Source of the DNA: Beaufortia kweichowensis
Taxonomy: Eukaryota > Chordata > Actinopteri > Cypriniformes > Gastromyzontidae
Assembly: GCA_019155185.1 (NCBI GenBank)
Contig: CM032797.1
Location: forward strand, 14,463,659-14,527,658
Reading direction: 5' to 3'
DNA length: 64,000 bases
Position 1 is the first letter of the stretch; every line of letters begins with the position of its first letter. Below are positions 50,501-62,926 of the stretch, in pieces. Under the pieces are notes generated by a model. It did no database searches, was not told where the DNA came from, and worked only from the letters and a program-made list of their open reading frames with translations. The translations under genes were made by a program, and so were the position numbers.

Positions 50501-53500
50501 ACTAGTGAATGTTTAAGATTCTGTTTTGGTAAACCTGGACCGAGTAAATCACCTCATCCATAAACTCACATATCCCTAAATGGCTTTCATTTTCAAATAT
50601 TACTTTATTGCCCAGTGGGAGTGTACCGTGCTGCATGACTCACAAGGCCTAACGCAAGAAATCATTCCTATTATGAAGTGTAAAAAAATTATTTTGGTTT
50701 CAAAGCCCCAGACACCTCATTACGGTGCTGTTTTCTGTCCCACGGTATTATAAATTTATGAGCTCTCCCTTCACTCATGCAACGGGACATTTTTGCGGCG
50801 TCGTATTAGGGTCACTTTGGAGCGAACGAGATTTGGAAATGTTATCAAGAGTAATAATGAGTCAAAGTCCAGACAGCTAACATTTAATAATGCTGGAATG
50901 CCATTATGCTCTGGACATAAGCTGGGCACAGCAGCACACACAGGACAGTGATGTAGTGATATACGCCAAAAACGTAACGAGCAGCAGTACCAAGAATTAT
51001 CCTCACTTTTCGTCCTTGGAGAGGAAAAACAATCACAGTTTGGTGCAAAGTAATCACACTAGCACCTTCTGAAAGAGCTGAGCTTTGAGTTTCTTGGCTT
51101 ACATTTCCCGTTTTATCATTATACCAAGGTTCTGATTTCTGTGCAACATATGCAAAGTTAAGATAAGGAAATTACAGCACAGCCGCAGCTTTTCTCAAAT
51201 ATCATTTTTACCATTCTGATCTCGGCGCAAGAGAAATTATTAACCCTCTGATGCATGAATTATTAAATCATGATAGGAAAAAGTGTTTAATGTTTCTTCT
51301 TTCTTTCCAAGCTAGAATATAGACATTTCATATCTTTTCTTTTTTTCTTTACAATGACTATTAAGTTGACACATCTGTCTGCTGTAGATTAAATTCAGGG
51401 TCATAATGTAATGAAATCAATTTGTAGGGAAGCAATGAACTTTCCCTTTTAAAGCCATTAACATTACTAATATTTGCCATGAATGTATAAAATAACATTC
51501 TTTAATAAATCATGATCTGTCTCAGAGTAGAGCTTAAAGTGCTAAAGAAAGGTTGCCTGTGCAGTTATTTAAATCATCTTTATTTAAGGTTTTTGTATCT
51601 AGATATTCTAAAACAAAAGGTCAGCCGTAATGATATATAAGGAGGACATAAAGAATTATTGTTGAGAGTCAAAGGTAACATCACATCCTGATGTTATGGC
51701 ATTTAAAGGGCTGTCTGCTATAACGGACATGCATAAGAGAGTTAAATAATCATGCTTCTTTTCATGTTTTGATTTTCTCAGTCTCTTTCAAGTTAATAAA
51801 AAGCAGACCTTGATGGTAATATAGAGATTATAAGGAGCTGTCATCTCTCCACTTACCAGATGCTGAAGTCAGATTTAGACACAAGATGTCACGCATTTGT
51901 TAAACATGCTTATGCTGTTCCTAATGAAGTGGTTAACTGAATACAGAAGAGATGTCACTTTATATATAGCAGGCTGAGCAAGTATTAAAGCATCACTTTC
52001 AAACCACATGAACACATTATAAAAGATGACAACTATGTAGTTCATCCCTCATACAAACCGCTCACTCCCTTTTTCTAATTTACATAGATAGCCTACACAC
52101 ATGAATCACTTGTCACATCACAATACTCCAAATAATTCACACGTGTAATGGTATATTGCATAAATCACTTCTTTATCCCCACACAGTTCTTTTCAGATTT
52201 CACTCAGCACCCGAAAGAGAGCCCCAGTTTTATTCTGCAATTAGACGTTTGGTTTTTGCAAGTGTGCGTAAGCATTTTGAAATTATTCAAATGTGTTCGT
52301 AAATCATTGCTGATTCCCACAGGGGCTTGTCTTAATTGGGTTACTGTCACTCTTAATAGAGAAAAAGCTGTATTGATGTACCTTGCTCTCACATTTCTCT
52401 TGCCTCATATTTTTCTGCTTAAAAACATTTTTATATCTTCTACTAGATAAGCACATTTTCGTAGAGCATTAAAGAACTTTGGCACCGCATGATGGAGGTG
52501 TTAAGATTATATCGAAGTTGATTACGGTGGAGTAATAACGCTGAATCAGCAATCTGATTTCATACCGTGAATAATTAAATGCAGAGGAAATGAATCGGAC
52601 CATAATCTTTAAATTAGTCATGAATAAGTTCTTGCTCATCACCTATAGGAACAGACATCCTTGGGTGCTACAGGAATCTGTTTTCGGAAAGATAGACAGT
52701 AATTTCCTATTTCTAGCTTCCAATTATGTTCTGCTAATGCACCTGATGCTATTGCAGCATGAGAGTGACAGATGGATTTAGCTTGTTCTGTTTACACCTG
52801 TGCAATCATTTGATGGCAAAACTACTGTACGCGTTAGTTTGCACAGGCTGTATGTTGCTATATTGGATATTAATGAAATGTTACTCTGTAGCACTTGCAG
52901 CGTTCACGAGATGTCATTTAAAAATAATGCTCATTTATTTAGACCTGATGCCAAGACAGATTGTGAAATTGCTTGGGAGATGTGGAAAAGTGGAAATGGA
53001 AATAGACATGTTAAGCAGAACCCGCAGGACCTCCGTGGCAGACAGAAAATCAAACTATCCGTGCTGCTTTGACTCTGTCACATAGCGGATCCATTTGGAC
53101 GTGGAAAACGTTCCTACTGGGTCCAGGTATTGTTTAAAAGAGCAGGTGTTTTGGATCGATTGAGCAATAAGGGGTCCTGGGCTGCACGTTTGCATTCACA
53201 TATAAAGTGTTTGTTTGTTTTATTCACTTGGCAATGCTTGGATATACCGGTAAATAAAAGATAAAGCTGCTCCTGTTCTCAGTTCTTATCTGAGCTCTCG
53301 TACGCACTCAACCCAACCCCTTGTCCGTTTCTATTTTTTATACTGTTTTCTTATTTTTTATACTGTTTTGTTTCAGCAGTGCAGAACTTCAAAACCAAAT
53401 TGAAACAAATACACAGTATTTTTATCTTTCGCCTTCAAAACCTGTACGGCTTGCCATCACCGCGCGCAGTTGTCAGTGCATGCGTTCATTTGTAGATGGG

Positions 53501-56500
53501 CTGCGCTGTGAGTAATGGTGAAAGTCACAGGGACACATGTCAGAGCTGCTGAACTGGCAGTAATGTAATTCCAGTCACACAGGTTTTTAGCTTTGCGTAG
53601 GGACTCCTCAGTTCTGTGGCCCCTGCTGTTCGCTCACAGTCCCCCACCAGGTTCAAACACTTCCTCTTCCACTCAGAACAGCCAAACCTCCCATCTTTCT
53701 CTCGAGGCACATTCATGCACGCCCCCCTGTCAGCATCCATCAAAAACAACCAAGTGATTGCCAGGAGCTTTTCCAAACCCATCCCATTTAGTTTCTTGTA
53801 CTAGTAAACTGTTTTGGTTTTGAAGTTGGTTGTTTCAGCGAGAGCTGTCGGCCTGCTCTGTGGTCTGTTTTGTTTCTCAAATGATTCAGATGTTTCATTA
53901 ATCTCCATTATTGCAGTGCTTGCATTAAAGAAGTATTGTTTACTGGGTTCTTGAGTATGGAGTCAACGTGAGTTCAGTGACTAAAATATTTTTCTATTTG
54001 CCTATGAGGCAGCTCAGGGAGTTGCAAGTCACAGGAGATGTAACACCCTCCCCGGATTTTCCTCTTACCTATTCAGAATTACAGTCATTAGAGAATCCAA
54101 TAAGCATTTGCAGCCTGAGGATGCCATTATTCTGCGTGAGGTTTATTTTTGTTGTGATGAGGAATAAGATCTAACCGCGTTTATGTTCTCTTGGGTGCAG
54201 AACCGGTTCCACCTGCAGATGACGACGCGCACGCCTCCCTCTGGACTAGCGGAGCTGTTGTTAGCGGTGTTGCTGAAGGGAGGCTGGCAGGGCGGGGCTG
54301 CCACTGTTTGTCCAGAAGGTGCCAACACGGGCATGCCGGAGGAACTGGAACGGCTGGGTCATCTGGGCTTGAATGGAGCACACTGGCACCTCTGGGAGAC
54401 CCTCAACCTGTCCAAACTGGAAACTACAAACATTGAGGAGGGCAAGGAACCATTACGGGAGGAAAAAGTGATGGAGCTTCTCTCTCAGCTCCTTAGCAGG
54501 ACTCCATCTGCTCCAGCATCCTCTGTGGTTCTCTTTAGTTCTGACCCAGAATGTACAGCCACCGTGCTACGGAGTGCACATCAGCTGAGCTTTGCTTCGC
54601 CCCCGATGCAGTGGTTAATGGGATACCCACTCAGTCTGGATTCTCTACAGTCCATCGGCTCTCCACTGGGTCTTCTGGCTTATGGGGAGGTGGATCGCAA
54701 GCCCCTAAACTTCTACATAAGGGATACCCTGCAGCTGATTGGCAGGGCTGTGTATGCTGCTACCATGGTGAGACCAGACCTGGCACTTATCCAGAACATG
54801 GTCAACTGCTTTGACAAACCCAATAAACATGAGTTGCCATCATCGGGACAGTATCTTGCCAGGTACGTATGTTGTGTAGTTGTGATGTCCTTCTCTGTCG
54901 CAGTGTTGGGAGAAAACAGATTTTCCTCTATTCTCAGATTTTTTTGCAGTAACTGAGCTGTAGTATTTGAATTTGTATGTTGCAGGCCACTTACATATAT
55001 CCTTGGTCTATATAGACAGATTCCAGTTATCCACAGTGGAGATTTATATTACTTCAAAACTGGACATTGAACAAATGGCCTGTCTATAGAAATGAATGTC
55101 TTTCACAGAGATGTATCTTAGATTTTATTATTGTGTGCAGCTTATGCAAACCATTCAGTACATTAAAGCACCATCTCTGTTCAAGACATCATGCATCATT
55201 TTAACAATGCATTGAGCAGATGTATAATGTCACTACTAATGGCTTATCTATAAAACAAGACTATAATTGTCATTAGCGACCCTTTATAAAGCTTTTACAT
55301 TTTTATATTATTCATATAAATATGTCTCCTTATCAGTAATGGAGTAAAACAATATGTTATCTTAAGGTGCAGCTTATATTATAGGTGTACATTAACCAAC
55401 ACACTGGTTACTATTTGTAATTCATAATCGCTAATTGACTTGTTAGCTGCACACACATTGCAGTCCTTTCATTGGTCGTTGGTGCGGGTAGACATAGTAA
55501 GTACATCTTACTTTAAGATTATTATGAGAAAAAATGTCTGTATTAGTATTCCAGACACTACTATTACAGGAAAATATTTTCTTGGCCAGGACATGCCTTC
55601 ATATCTAAAAGTTATTTTTCTGATGGAGCTGATGGACTTTAAAATGCAATTACTGTAAATGGCTCTTCATGACATTTTCATTACATCTCAACATTCTTAT
55701 TCAAAACAATATTTCTGTGCGCATTAACATAAGCAGTTGTGTTACCAGTCTATAAGTCATTTGTGTCACCTTTCTGCATTGCACATTTTATCATACTAGC
55801 TCATTCACTAACCTCCATTAAACAGGGCTGGGCACTTGTGCATTTAGACTGCCTGCCTTTGTCTCTATCCTAAATGCCAGTGTCCGGTTCAGTGTCAAGA
55901 GCTCGTAAACCTCCTGTCCACTTCCTCTCAGCTTGATGCATTGTTGTCATTGTGCCACTGGAGGAGTCTGAGAGGGTTGTGACATTTACAGACAGTGTGT
56001 GTGCACACAGTGTATGGCCTTACCAAATGGGGTGTCTTAAAATACACACATATTGTTGTACAGTATAGATACAATTTTTTCTATTGTAGCACAAAACAGT
56101 ACGGGAAGGAAAAAGACTGATCATATTTTATTGGAAAATAAAATATAAAAACAGACAAATGATAAGCATAAGGATGTTGGTTTTACAATACAAACTAGAA
56201 ACATTTAAGTGTCAGTAGGAGGGCAATCAAGTCTTTGTATTCATAGTGATATTAAGAAAGACTGAACATATGTTGAAATTATCAAAATATTGCAAGTATG
56301 CATATTGCAATATCCCTATCACAATGGTGTGCAATAATTGTAAAAGTTATGTGTTTTAGGTCAGTTTAAGACAGATAGAATGATGGTTTCTTTTCCCAAA
56401 AAGAACATATAACCATATACATGTTTTGCAATTTTCATTTTTTAAATATATTTTATTATAATTTAAAATAAGCATTATAATATTGCATATTGTATATCAC

Positions 56501-59500
56501 ATTGCACACACTGTTATCACATATTGCATTTTTCTTCAATAATGTGCAGCCCTAGAAAGTATACATGTCTTAATGTATTGTCAGCAGTCTGCCAGTGAGC
56601 AAGCAATGGGTGACAGTGGCAAGGAACCAAAACTCAGATGATGTAGATGTGGACAATAGAAATCCAGAAACCAGACACATCAGGAGGGCCAAATCTCCTT
56701 TAGTAGATGACCATAATCCTGTTGCAAGTAAACAAAAGATGAATACAGTTTGGAGATGTTAACCAAGCTGTAAAATTATATATAAAACTGCCCAGTCAGG
56801 TAGTTATGCAAGCTAAAAAAAAATGCAGAGATTACTCTGCATAAGTCCATCTTATATTGTTTATTGTGTCAGATGGTGCGTATTACATCCATTGTTAATG
56901 TGTGACGAGAATGTTGAGCATCTGGCCAGATAAGATAAAGGTTTGCCAGTGTGTTATTGTCAATATGTCTTAACAATTTTAGAATAACAAAAATTATTTA
57001 TAGCCTGGGACAATATAAAAAGAAAGGACATGTTTATGTGCAGATGCACCTGTAAATTATGTGTGAGATGCTGTGTTGAACACGTAAATAATAAATGAGA
57101 TGTCATTAGTGTAACAAGATATGGAGATTGTTTTGTGCATCCTAAATTAGCACAGTATTTTTATTTTTTTATTCAAGGATCTCTGAGGAATTAACAGATA
57201 ATAACTGGTAAACAAATCGAAAGCTTGATGCCGTGGCTGGATTGACTCAGGGTGTGATTAAGCCCCAACCCACAGAAGTCTGAAGTCTTATCACTGTAGT
57301 CTGGAAAAACCTCAATCTTTCACAAATGAGATTTTTTTTAAAGAAGTTAAAAAGAAGTAAAATCACATCCAGATATAAAATTACATTTCTGTTGTTATAC
57401 GAGTTTTAACTCAGATAAGTAACTTTCCATAAAATGATAAAATGTGAGACAGAGAGTCTCTGAGATTTTGTACGGGATGGAATACAGTGATGCAATCTTT
57501 AATATTCACCTCACAGTTTAAAAATCCTCCCAGCCCCCATTTCAGAGAACGTATTTGCACTGAGAAATGAGGGTAGAGCGCAGGAGCACAGGCTACACTT
57601 TCCTTGTCAAAATCTAATGAAAAAACACCATAACACATTGGGATTATTGTTACAGAGAGATGTTAATGCATTCTGAAGTTTAATAATGGTCACAACAAAA
57701 ACATTTTTTAACTTTAAATTTTTAAACCAGCTTTTGCAGTGGCTTTTTCAACTGCTTCAAACTAAAACAGGTGTTTTCAATGGATGGGCTTTCAGAAGAA
57801 ATTAATGATCCAGCCAATCAATTTTTTATTTTCTCTGATCAATTTTTATTTTCTCTGTTCTGCTCCGTTTTAATGGAAGTTGCGGCCGTTACGGTCACCC
57901 AGAGTGCATATCATTTATAGTCTCATTTGGCCACACATCACAAGCCTCTTACACTAAGGATTTTTCATTTACCCTCTATGACCCAGACATCACCCACTAG
58001 CCCTTTAAATACTTACACCTCAGATGATTTACAGATGACAATCGATTATCTGACTAATGCTTTGGACATATGCAGCTGTAAAAGTATAGTGGTTTGTTAG
58101 AAGTGTGTTAGGAATCACGTCATCTATGATGAGGAATATATGTTACATCAGTGTTATTTATCTGTAAACCATGTTTTATTTATTTGTTTGTTCCACTTCA
58201 GTGGAAGTTAGCTAATGTCACTGATGTGGTATCTTAGAGGTTAAGGACGTGGGCTGTCAAAGGTGGAATATTGGTTAAAAAGATTTAGTGTGATTCATCC
58301 CCTGGATGGCTGCTCGGGTCATAATCCTGCATTTATGTCCTTTTTGCCTTTAAAGACAGATCTGAACTATGACGCTTCAAGGTTGATCTATGTTTCCTGT
58401 TGCTCTGATTCTGCTTGCTAGAGATATTTGTGCTAGAATTTAAGAAAAACACTGTGGAAAATCATCTACTGTTAAATATATAATTTAACCTGATAACCTG
58501 ATATTCGATATTTTTGTAAACATTTTCAAATCTTTCATTTATTTTTATTTGATGTATTTTATAAATAACATTCATTAACATTTTTCATTGTTTTTTTTTT
58601 AATTTGTTTATCGTTATGAAAATATGTCAAATATTTATTCTTAGACCTTTCCATCAATATATAGTTTGTCATGATTAGATTAGAATTCAAGTGTTCCACT
58701 TATATCTTAATCTGACATATTTCAACAATCAGGAGGCAATACTTATCTTATACCAAGCAAAATATAATGCTGTAAGTAGCACATTCGTTCAAAGAACATG
58801 TTATACTTCTTGTTCTTGTGTTCACGTAAAAAACTTTTTTGCTTTATATAGCAACATTAAACAATAAATATGATGTAATATATCTGATTCAACCTGACTG
58901 CATTGGATTACATCATCGAAAGTAATTTTTAAGGGTTGGATCAAGTAGCGATATATCCTAAGGGTGACTGCACAATTTCACACTATTTTTCTCAGCAATA
59001 TTTTTCTCATCCCTGTTTAAGCTAAAGGCATATTTATTCCCCTACATACTTATTCCTATACAATGCTTATATCCCTGCTGTGCACAGGTTCTTGTCAAAC
59101 ACTTCCTTCATGGGGCTGACAGGCCCAGTGCGGGTACAGCGTTCCCTCTCCAGGGTGCTTACCTCCCAGCGTTACCACATCTGGAGTCTACAGCGGGACC
59201 CTCTAGGGCAGCCCAGTTGGGTGACCGTGGCAAGCTGGCAGTCGGGCAATCTGGAAGTGGAGGAACGGGGCCTGTGGCCAGGCATGACCCAGCGTCAGCG
59301 GGAAGCGGGCCCGGGGATCAGGCTAGGTGGAGGCTGGCAAGCAGGGCTCCCGGTGGCGGGGAGCAGATTGCGCGTGGTGACCTTGGTTGAGCACCCGTTT
59401 GTGTTCACGCGGGAGGTGGACGATGAGGGCCAGTGTCCGGCGGGGCAGCTGTGCCTCGACCCTCAAACCAACAACTCTGAAGTCCTCAACCAGATGTTTA

Positions 59501-62500
59501 GAGAGCTGGAGCAGACGAACAGCAGCTCACTGCCAATTGACATGCGCAAATGCTGCTATGGATACTGCATCGACCTGCTGGAAAAGTTAGCGGAGGACAT
59601 GAACTTTGAGTTTGACCTGTACATCGTGGGTGATGGAAAATATGGAGCGTGGAAAGGAGGTCGATGGACCGGGCTGGTGGGCGACCTGCTCAGCGGTGTG
59701 GCTGATATGGCCGTCACCAGCTTTAGCATCAACTCGGCTCGAAGCAGAGTGATAGACTTCACAAGTCCCTTCTTCTCCACCAGTCTGGGAATCCTGGTGC
59801 GGAGCAAGGACACGGCCGCACCCATCGGCGCCTTCATGTGGCCCCTTCACTGGTCCATGTGGGTTGGCATCTTTGTGTCGTTGCATATCACAGCGCTTTT
59901 CATCACCCTGTACGAGTGGAACAGTCCGTTTGGCATGACGCCGCACGGACGCAATCGCATCAGGGTCTTTTCGTACTCATCTGCTCTGAATCTCTGCTAC
60001 GCAATCCTGTTTGGTCGGACTGTCGCCAGTAAAACACCAAAGTGCTGGACGGGCCGGTTCCTCATGAATCTTTGGGCCATATTTTGCCTGCTGGTTTTGT
60101 CCAGCTACACAGCCAACTTAGCAGCTGTCATGGTCGGGGAGAAGACCTTCGAAGAGGTGTCAGGGATTCATGATGTCAAGGTAGAACATTACACAATACA
60201 TATTACACAGTGTAAATGCATAAATATTTTCAATATTGTATTATAGATTTTATATATTTCTAATAAGTCTACTCTTATTAATGTAGAGGTATAATGCACA
60301 TACTGTATGTGGGAGTGTGTGCTCACAGAATCAATCTTTCTTTCATTCTTCTTTTCAAGCTCCATCACTCGTCTCTAGGGTTTCGCTTTGGCACCGTTCG
60401 AGAGAGCAGTGCTGAAGATTATGTGAAGAAGAGCTTCCCTGAGATGCACGAATACATGAGGCGCTTCAACAAACCCACCACTCCGGATGGAGTTTCTACA
60501 CTCAAGTAAGTGTTTATACCCAGGAGAGAAAGCAAAGCAATAACAGGTACTTGAATGTACAGATTGTGAAATGTCCAATGTAAAGGTAACTGGATTTAAT
60601 ACAGTGATTACAATCTCCTCGCTTGCAGTAAATAGATTTACAGTACAGTGTGATCAGGGTACAAAAAAAACACACTCTCATACACACATTTATATATTTT
60701 GAAGGAGATAAAATCAAATGATGTTGAGCAAGGAGATAATAGTAGGACAGACTGCATAGTTTTTTTTATCAAAACTAAGTAAAAACAAAAATGATTTTTT
60801 TTTACTCACCCTCATGCCATTCGAGCTTAATATGACCTTCTTTTTTAGTTTAACACAAACAAATAATTTCATAATAAAATACTGTCATGGTATCTTCTTG
60901 TATAGGATACAAAATCTTTTTTTAGAAGTTTTAAAAAGCACATACATAAATCATTGAAGTAATCCAGATCACTCCAGCAGGTTAATAAGTGTCTTCTATA
61001 GTGAAATTCATTTGTGAGAGAAAACAATTAATATTTTGGATCCCATATAAAAGATTGGCATGGCATTTTGATATAGAATTATTAGTTAGTGTTTAACTTA
61101 ATAAAGGAATAGGATGCATTACATTGAGTAGATATCGAGAGAACTTATAAACTATTCCTTTTAATCACTCAGTTACTCCAATGTTGGTGCTTTTTGTCAA
61201 TTATAATTATTTATTTGGACTAATTTCGGTGAATTCACAGACCACTAATCCTTCACGGACCACAAGTGATGTATAGAAGCACTCTGATAGGAGATGGGCA
61301 TCTCAAAAACCGCCCTAAGGAAACAGCTTAGTAATTGCGCACGGCTGCAGAAGATCCAGTTCATACAGACAGACAACAAACAGCGCCAAAGCTGTGAGCT
61401 CACACTCTTTATCCAAATTAATGGGGCACAGTCAAAATATAAGAGGGCAACATGTCAGTTTTCACAACTTGAAGAGCTATTGATACTCCTGCAGAATTAA
61501 TGTGGATCTCCGTATGGTGCGCAGTTACAATCATTTCTCTTTCAAGAGGAATTATGAGGCAGCAGCAAGCTCGATCTTTTTAAACAAACAGTGTGCAGAG
61601 AGAGTCGACAGCAACAAGTGTCTGCTTTTCAGGCTCTAGCTCTGTTTCTCATCTTCCATTCATCCCTGAAAGAAAGACTGCGGCAGACTCCAGGCTGAAA
61701 AGCAAACAAGGCATTCGCTCTCAAGTCAAATCCTCTAAACTTGCTGAATAGGGCCAAAGGTTCTCTTCAAAGATGACAGATTTCTCCACGGCAAGCGAAC
61801 GCTGCGCACGCACGCACTAAGATGCATCTCAAACCCCCGCATCGTGCAAGATTTGTCTTTCTACCTTGTTTCTTTTATGCTTGATGCTGGTTTTTCTCAC
61901 ATATCAAAATCCCCCCCACTAGATTCACATGAGACACCTTACACGGTCAGCATTTTTTGAGTTGAGATCACAGCTATTGTTTACAATCCTTAAGGGCAGG
62001 CTTTTTTAGACAAGCATCCGGACCGATTTTACTCTCAAAAATATGTTGCGTAAGAGATTTAGTTTTATCCTCTGACACTTTATTTTGTCACACCTGATGT
62101 AAAAATGTGGTCGGCTGATGAGCAAGCATTGTCTTTAAAGGGATAGTTCACCGAGAAATGACAGTGCTTTTGTTTTTTACTCAACTTAATTTCATTCCAA
62201 ACACTTTTTTTCTTATAAGTTTAGAACACAGAATGAGGAATTGTAAATAATTTTACAAGATGATTATAAATAATTTTCCTGCATTTACAGTGAATGGTGA
62301 CTGGGGCTTTGAAATGTAAAAAAGACACAGTATCAAAACAGTATCAAAGTATCACAAAACATACATCTTTTGTGGTTTCTTTCAGTCTCTTGAAGCCGTA
62401 TGATCTTACAGACCAAACTGTAAGTCATTGTTCATTATCTGTTATGTTTTTTGTCGCTCAAAAGCTCCAGTCTCCATTCACTGTAATTGCATGAAAATAT

Positions 62501-62926
62501 GAAACCAGTACATTCTTAATAAATGTATTTTTTAAGACATTAGGTCATACGTTTGGAACAACATAAGGTTGAGCAATTGATGTACTACTGCTTTAAGGGA
62601 TAACGTGACAGCATTATAAAACAGATTTAGCAATTATGTTATTGTTTCAGTGTGATGTAATCCAGGCTGGGCGTTTCCATTCGCTTCATCCAGCTCTGTT
62701 ATTACTTTCTATTGTGTTATTCAGTCAACCTAGTCCTTCCATTAAAGACAATTATAATTAGCATAAGTTTGAATGGAGATGGTCCATTTTGTGTTTCTTT
62801 TGTGTTGAAGGACAGATCCTCCTCAGTTAGACGCCTTCATCATGGACAAAGCTTTGCTAGACTATGAGGTTTCCATAGACGCAGACTGCAAACTCCTGAC
62901 TGTAGGCAAACCATTTGCTATTGAAG
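41129..62926 (+). CDS. grin3b: NMDA receptor subunit GluN3 (GluN3B-like), partial: 5 coding exons, 3' end outside the window
   Basis: Exons 41129-41581, 54201-54862, 59088-60180, 60360-60505 and 62811-62926 join in phase into 823 codons plus one base. Order: signal peptide (1 to about 27); amino-terminal domain (to about 465, starting HPQPCHILARIGHTVRLGAL); S1 (from LRVVTLVEHPFVF at 466, with CCYGYC at 527-532); M1 (about 623-648); re-entrant pore M2 with G681-R682; M3 (about 696-718) with SYTANLAAV at 711-719; and the start of S2. The predicted ligand carboxylate Arg is R590 and the S2 Asp is D797. The Gly-Arg pair at the pore N site is the GluN3 hallmark, associated with low calcium permeability and weak magnesium block; GluN3 binds glycine. 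The short link after RLGALLP, without the long GluN3A insert, favours GluN3B, although many S1/S2 stretches look like GluN3A. The rest of S2, M4 and the tail lie past 64000. Confidence 0.93.
43759..44259 (-). other. Long minus-strand open frame in grin3b intron 1, unrecognised
   Basis: The frame is open for 166 codons, with an ATG at 44256 and a TAG at 43759-43761. It is the longest frame in the window not explained by a known exon or microsatellite. The product would be Cys-rich (ends CDYYCKCLHTRCF) with one hydrophobic segment near STFFFTCLIRPPLL. I recognise no family, and the local GC content is higher than its surroundings, which makes chance frames longer. No poly(A) signal or splice context was established. 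Confidence 0.15.
44331..44614. mobile_element. Non-autonomous transposon relic, 'AGTTCACCC' family
   Basis: Begins ATTCACCCAAAAATTTAAAT, contains CTTCTGCAGAACACAAAAGA, TCCATTCTATGGACACAAAA and CAGAAGAAAGAGTCATATAC, and ends with the inverted end TTTTAGGTGAACTGTCCCTT. These phrases, in this order, are those of a very common cyprinid repeat. The left tip is missing. Confidence 0.75.
47600..47690 (+). mobile_element. Transposon relic, left end only
   Basis: Starts TTAAAGGGATAGTTCACCCA, followed by GAAATTCTGTCACCATTTAC and ATTGAACACAAAAAG: the left half of the element at 44.3 kb. No matching right end was found nearby, so it is a truncated copy. Confidence 0.65.
54201..54862 (+). CDS. grin3b: grin3b coding exon 2: amino-terminal domain
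   Basis: Residues 152-371 plus two bases, opening with NRFHLQM after the acceptor TCTTGGGTGCAG, in the position of human NPFHLQL. LPLG/SPLGLLAYGEV-type sequence, AVYAATMVRPDLALI and SGQYLAR near the end are family-conserved. GC content is clearly above the flanking introns. Confidence 0.92.
54863..59087 (+). other. grin3b: grin3b intron 2 (4.2 kb)
   Basis: AT-rich intron. Besides the dispersed repeat copy at 58646-58691 I see no genes or definite elements. Confidence 0.6.
58646..58691 (-). repeat. Dispersed repeat, copy B
   Basis: Inverted copy of the segment at 18528-18573: reading the minus strand gives 'TCTAATCATGACAAACTATA' and TATTGATGGAAAGG with a few substitutions. The flanks do not obviously match beyond this core. 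Confidence 0.75.
59088..60180 (+). CDS. grin3b: grin3b coding exon 3: S1, M1, pore and M3
   Basis: Residues 372-736 (first codon shared). This single large exon carries the end of the amino-terminal domain, a Gly-rich linker (REAGPGIRLGGGWQAGL), the whole S1 half of the ligand site, M1, the pore loop CYAILFGRTV and M3. A comparably large third exon is typical of GRIN3 genes. The donor is GTCAAG|GTAGAA. Confidence 0.95.
60360..60505 (+). CDS. grin3b: grin3b coding exon 4: start of S2
   Basis: Residues 737-784 plus two bases: LHHSSLGFRFGTVRESSAED, then YVKKSFPEMHEYMRRF. The acceptor CTTCTTTTCAAG is less common than CAG but is in phase 0 with the previous exon. Confidence 0.93.
60805..60860. 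mobile_element. Transposon fragment, 'AGTTCACCC' family
   Basis: TTTACTCACCCTCATGCCAT and TTCGAGCTTAATATGACCTTC match the internal part of the same cyprinid repeat family seen at 44.3 kb. No terminal repeats remain. Confidence 0.5.
62137..62590. mobile_element. Palindromic transposon, 'AGTTCACCC' family
   Basis: Starts TTAAAGGGATAGTTCACCGA. Internal segments are mirrored: CATTTACAGTGAATGGTGAC (about 62283) against GTCTCCATTCACTGTAATTG (about 62470), and TCATTCCAAACAC (about 62192) against GTTTGGAACAACAT (about 62551). This is a long imperfect hairpin with no coding frame. Confidence 0.65.
62811..62926 (+). CDS. grin3b: grin3b coding exon 5: S2 continued
   Basis: Residues 785-823 plus one base: TDPPQLDAFIMDKALLDYEV, then SIDADCKLLTVGKPFAIE. 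It includes D797, the ligand amine-binding Asp by alignment to other NMDA subunits. The donor GAAG|GTAAGA shows that coding continues in an exon beyond the window. Confidence 0.94.

Larger units (their letters stand above)
41582..54200 (+). other. grin3b: grin3b intron 1 (12.6 kb)
   Basis: Large first intron. It holds a transposon relic at 44.3-44.6 kb and its half-copy at 47.6 kb, a GC-richer block with a 166-codon minus-strand frame (43759-44259), and a small CpG cluster near 49.93-50.1 kb. No nested gene is established. The rest is AT-rich non-coding sequence. Confidence 0.6.
60506..62810 (+). other. grin3b: grin3b intron 4 with transposon relics
   Basis: Contains a partial 'ACTCACCCTCATGCCATTC' repeat near 60805-60860 and a larger palindromic element at 62.1-62.6 kb. 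The frame at 61294-61500 has no recognised homology. Confidence 0.6.

Noticed and set aside
54191..54814. Second and third plus-strand frames over grin3b exon 2
   Set aside because: Out-of-frame readings of a GC-rich exon; the frame opening NRFHLQM joins exons 1 and 3 in phase.
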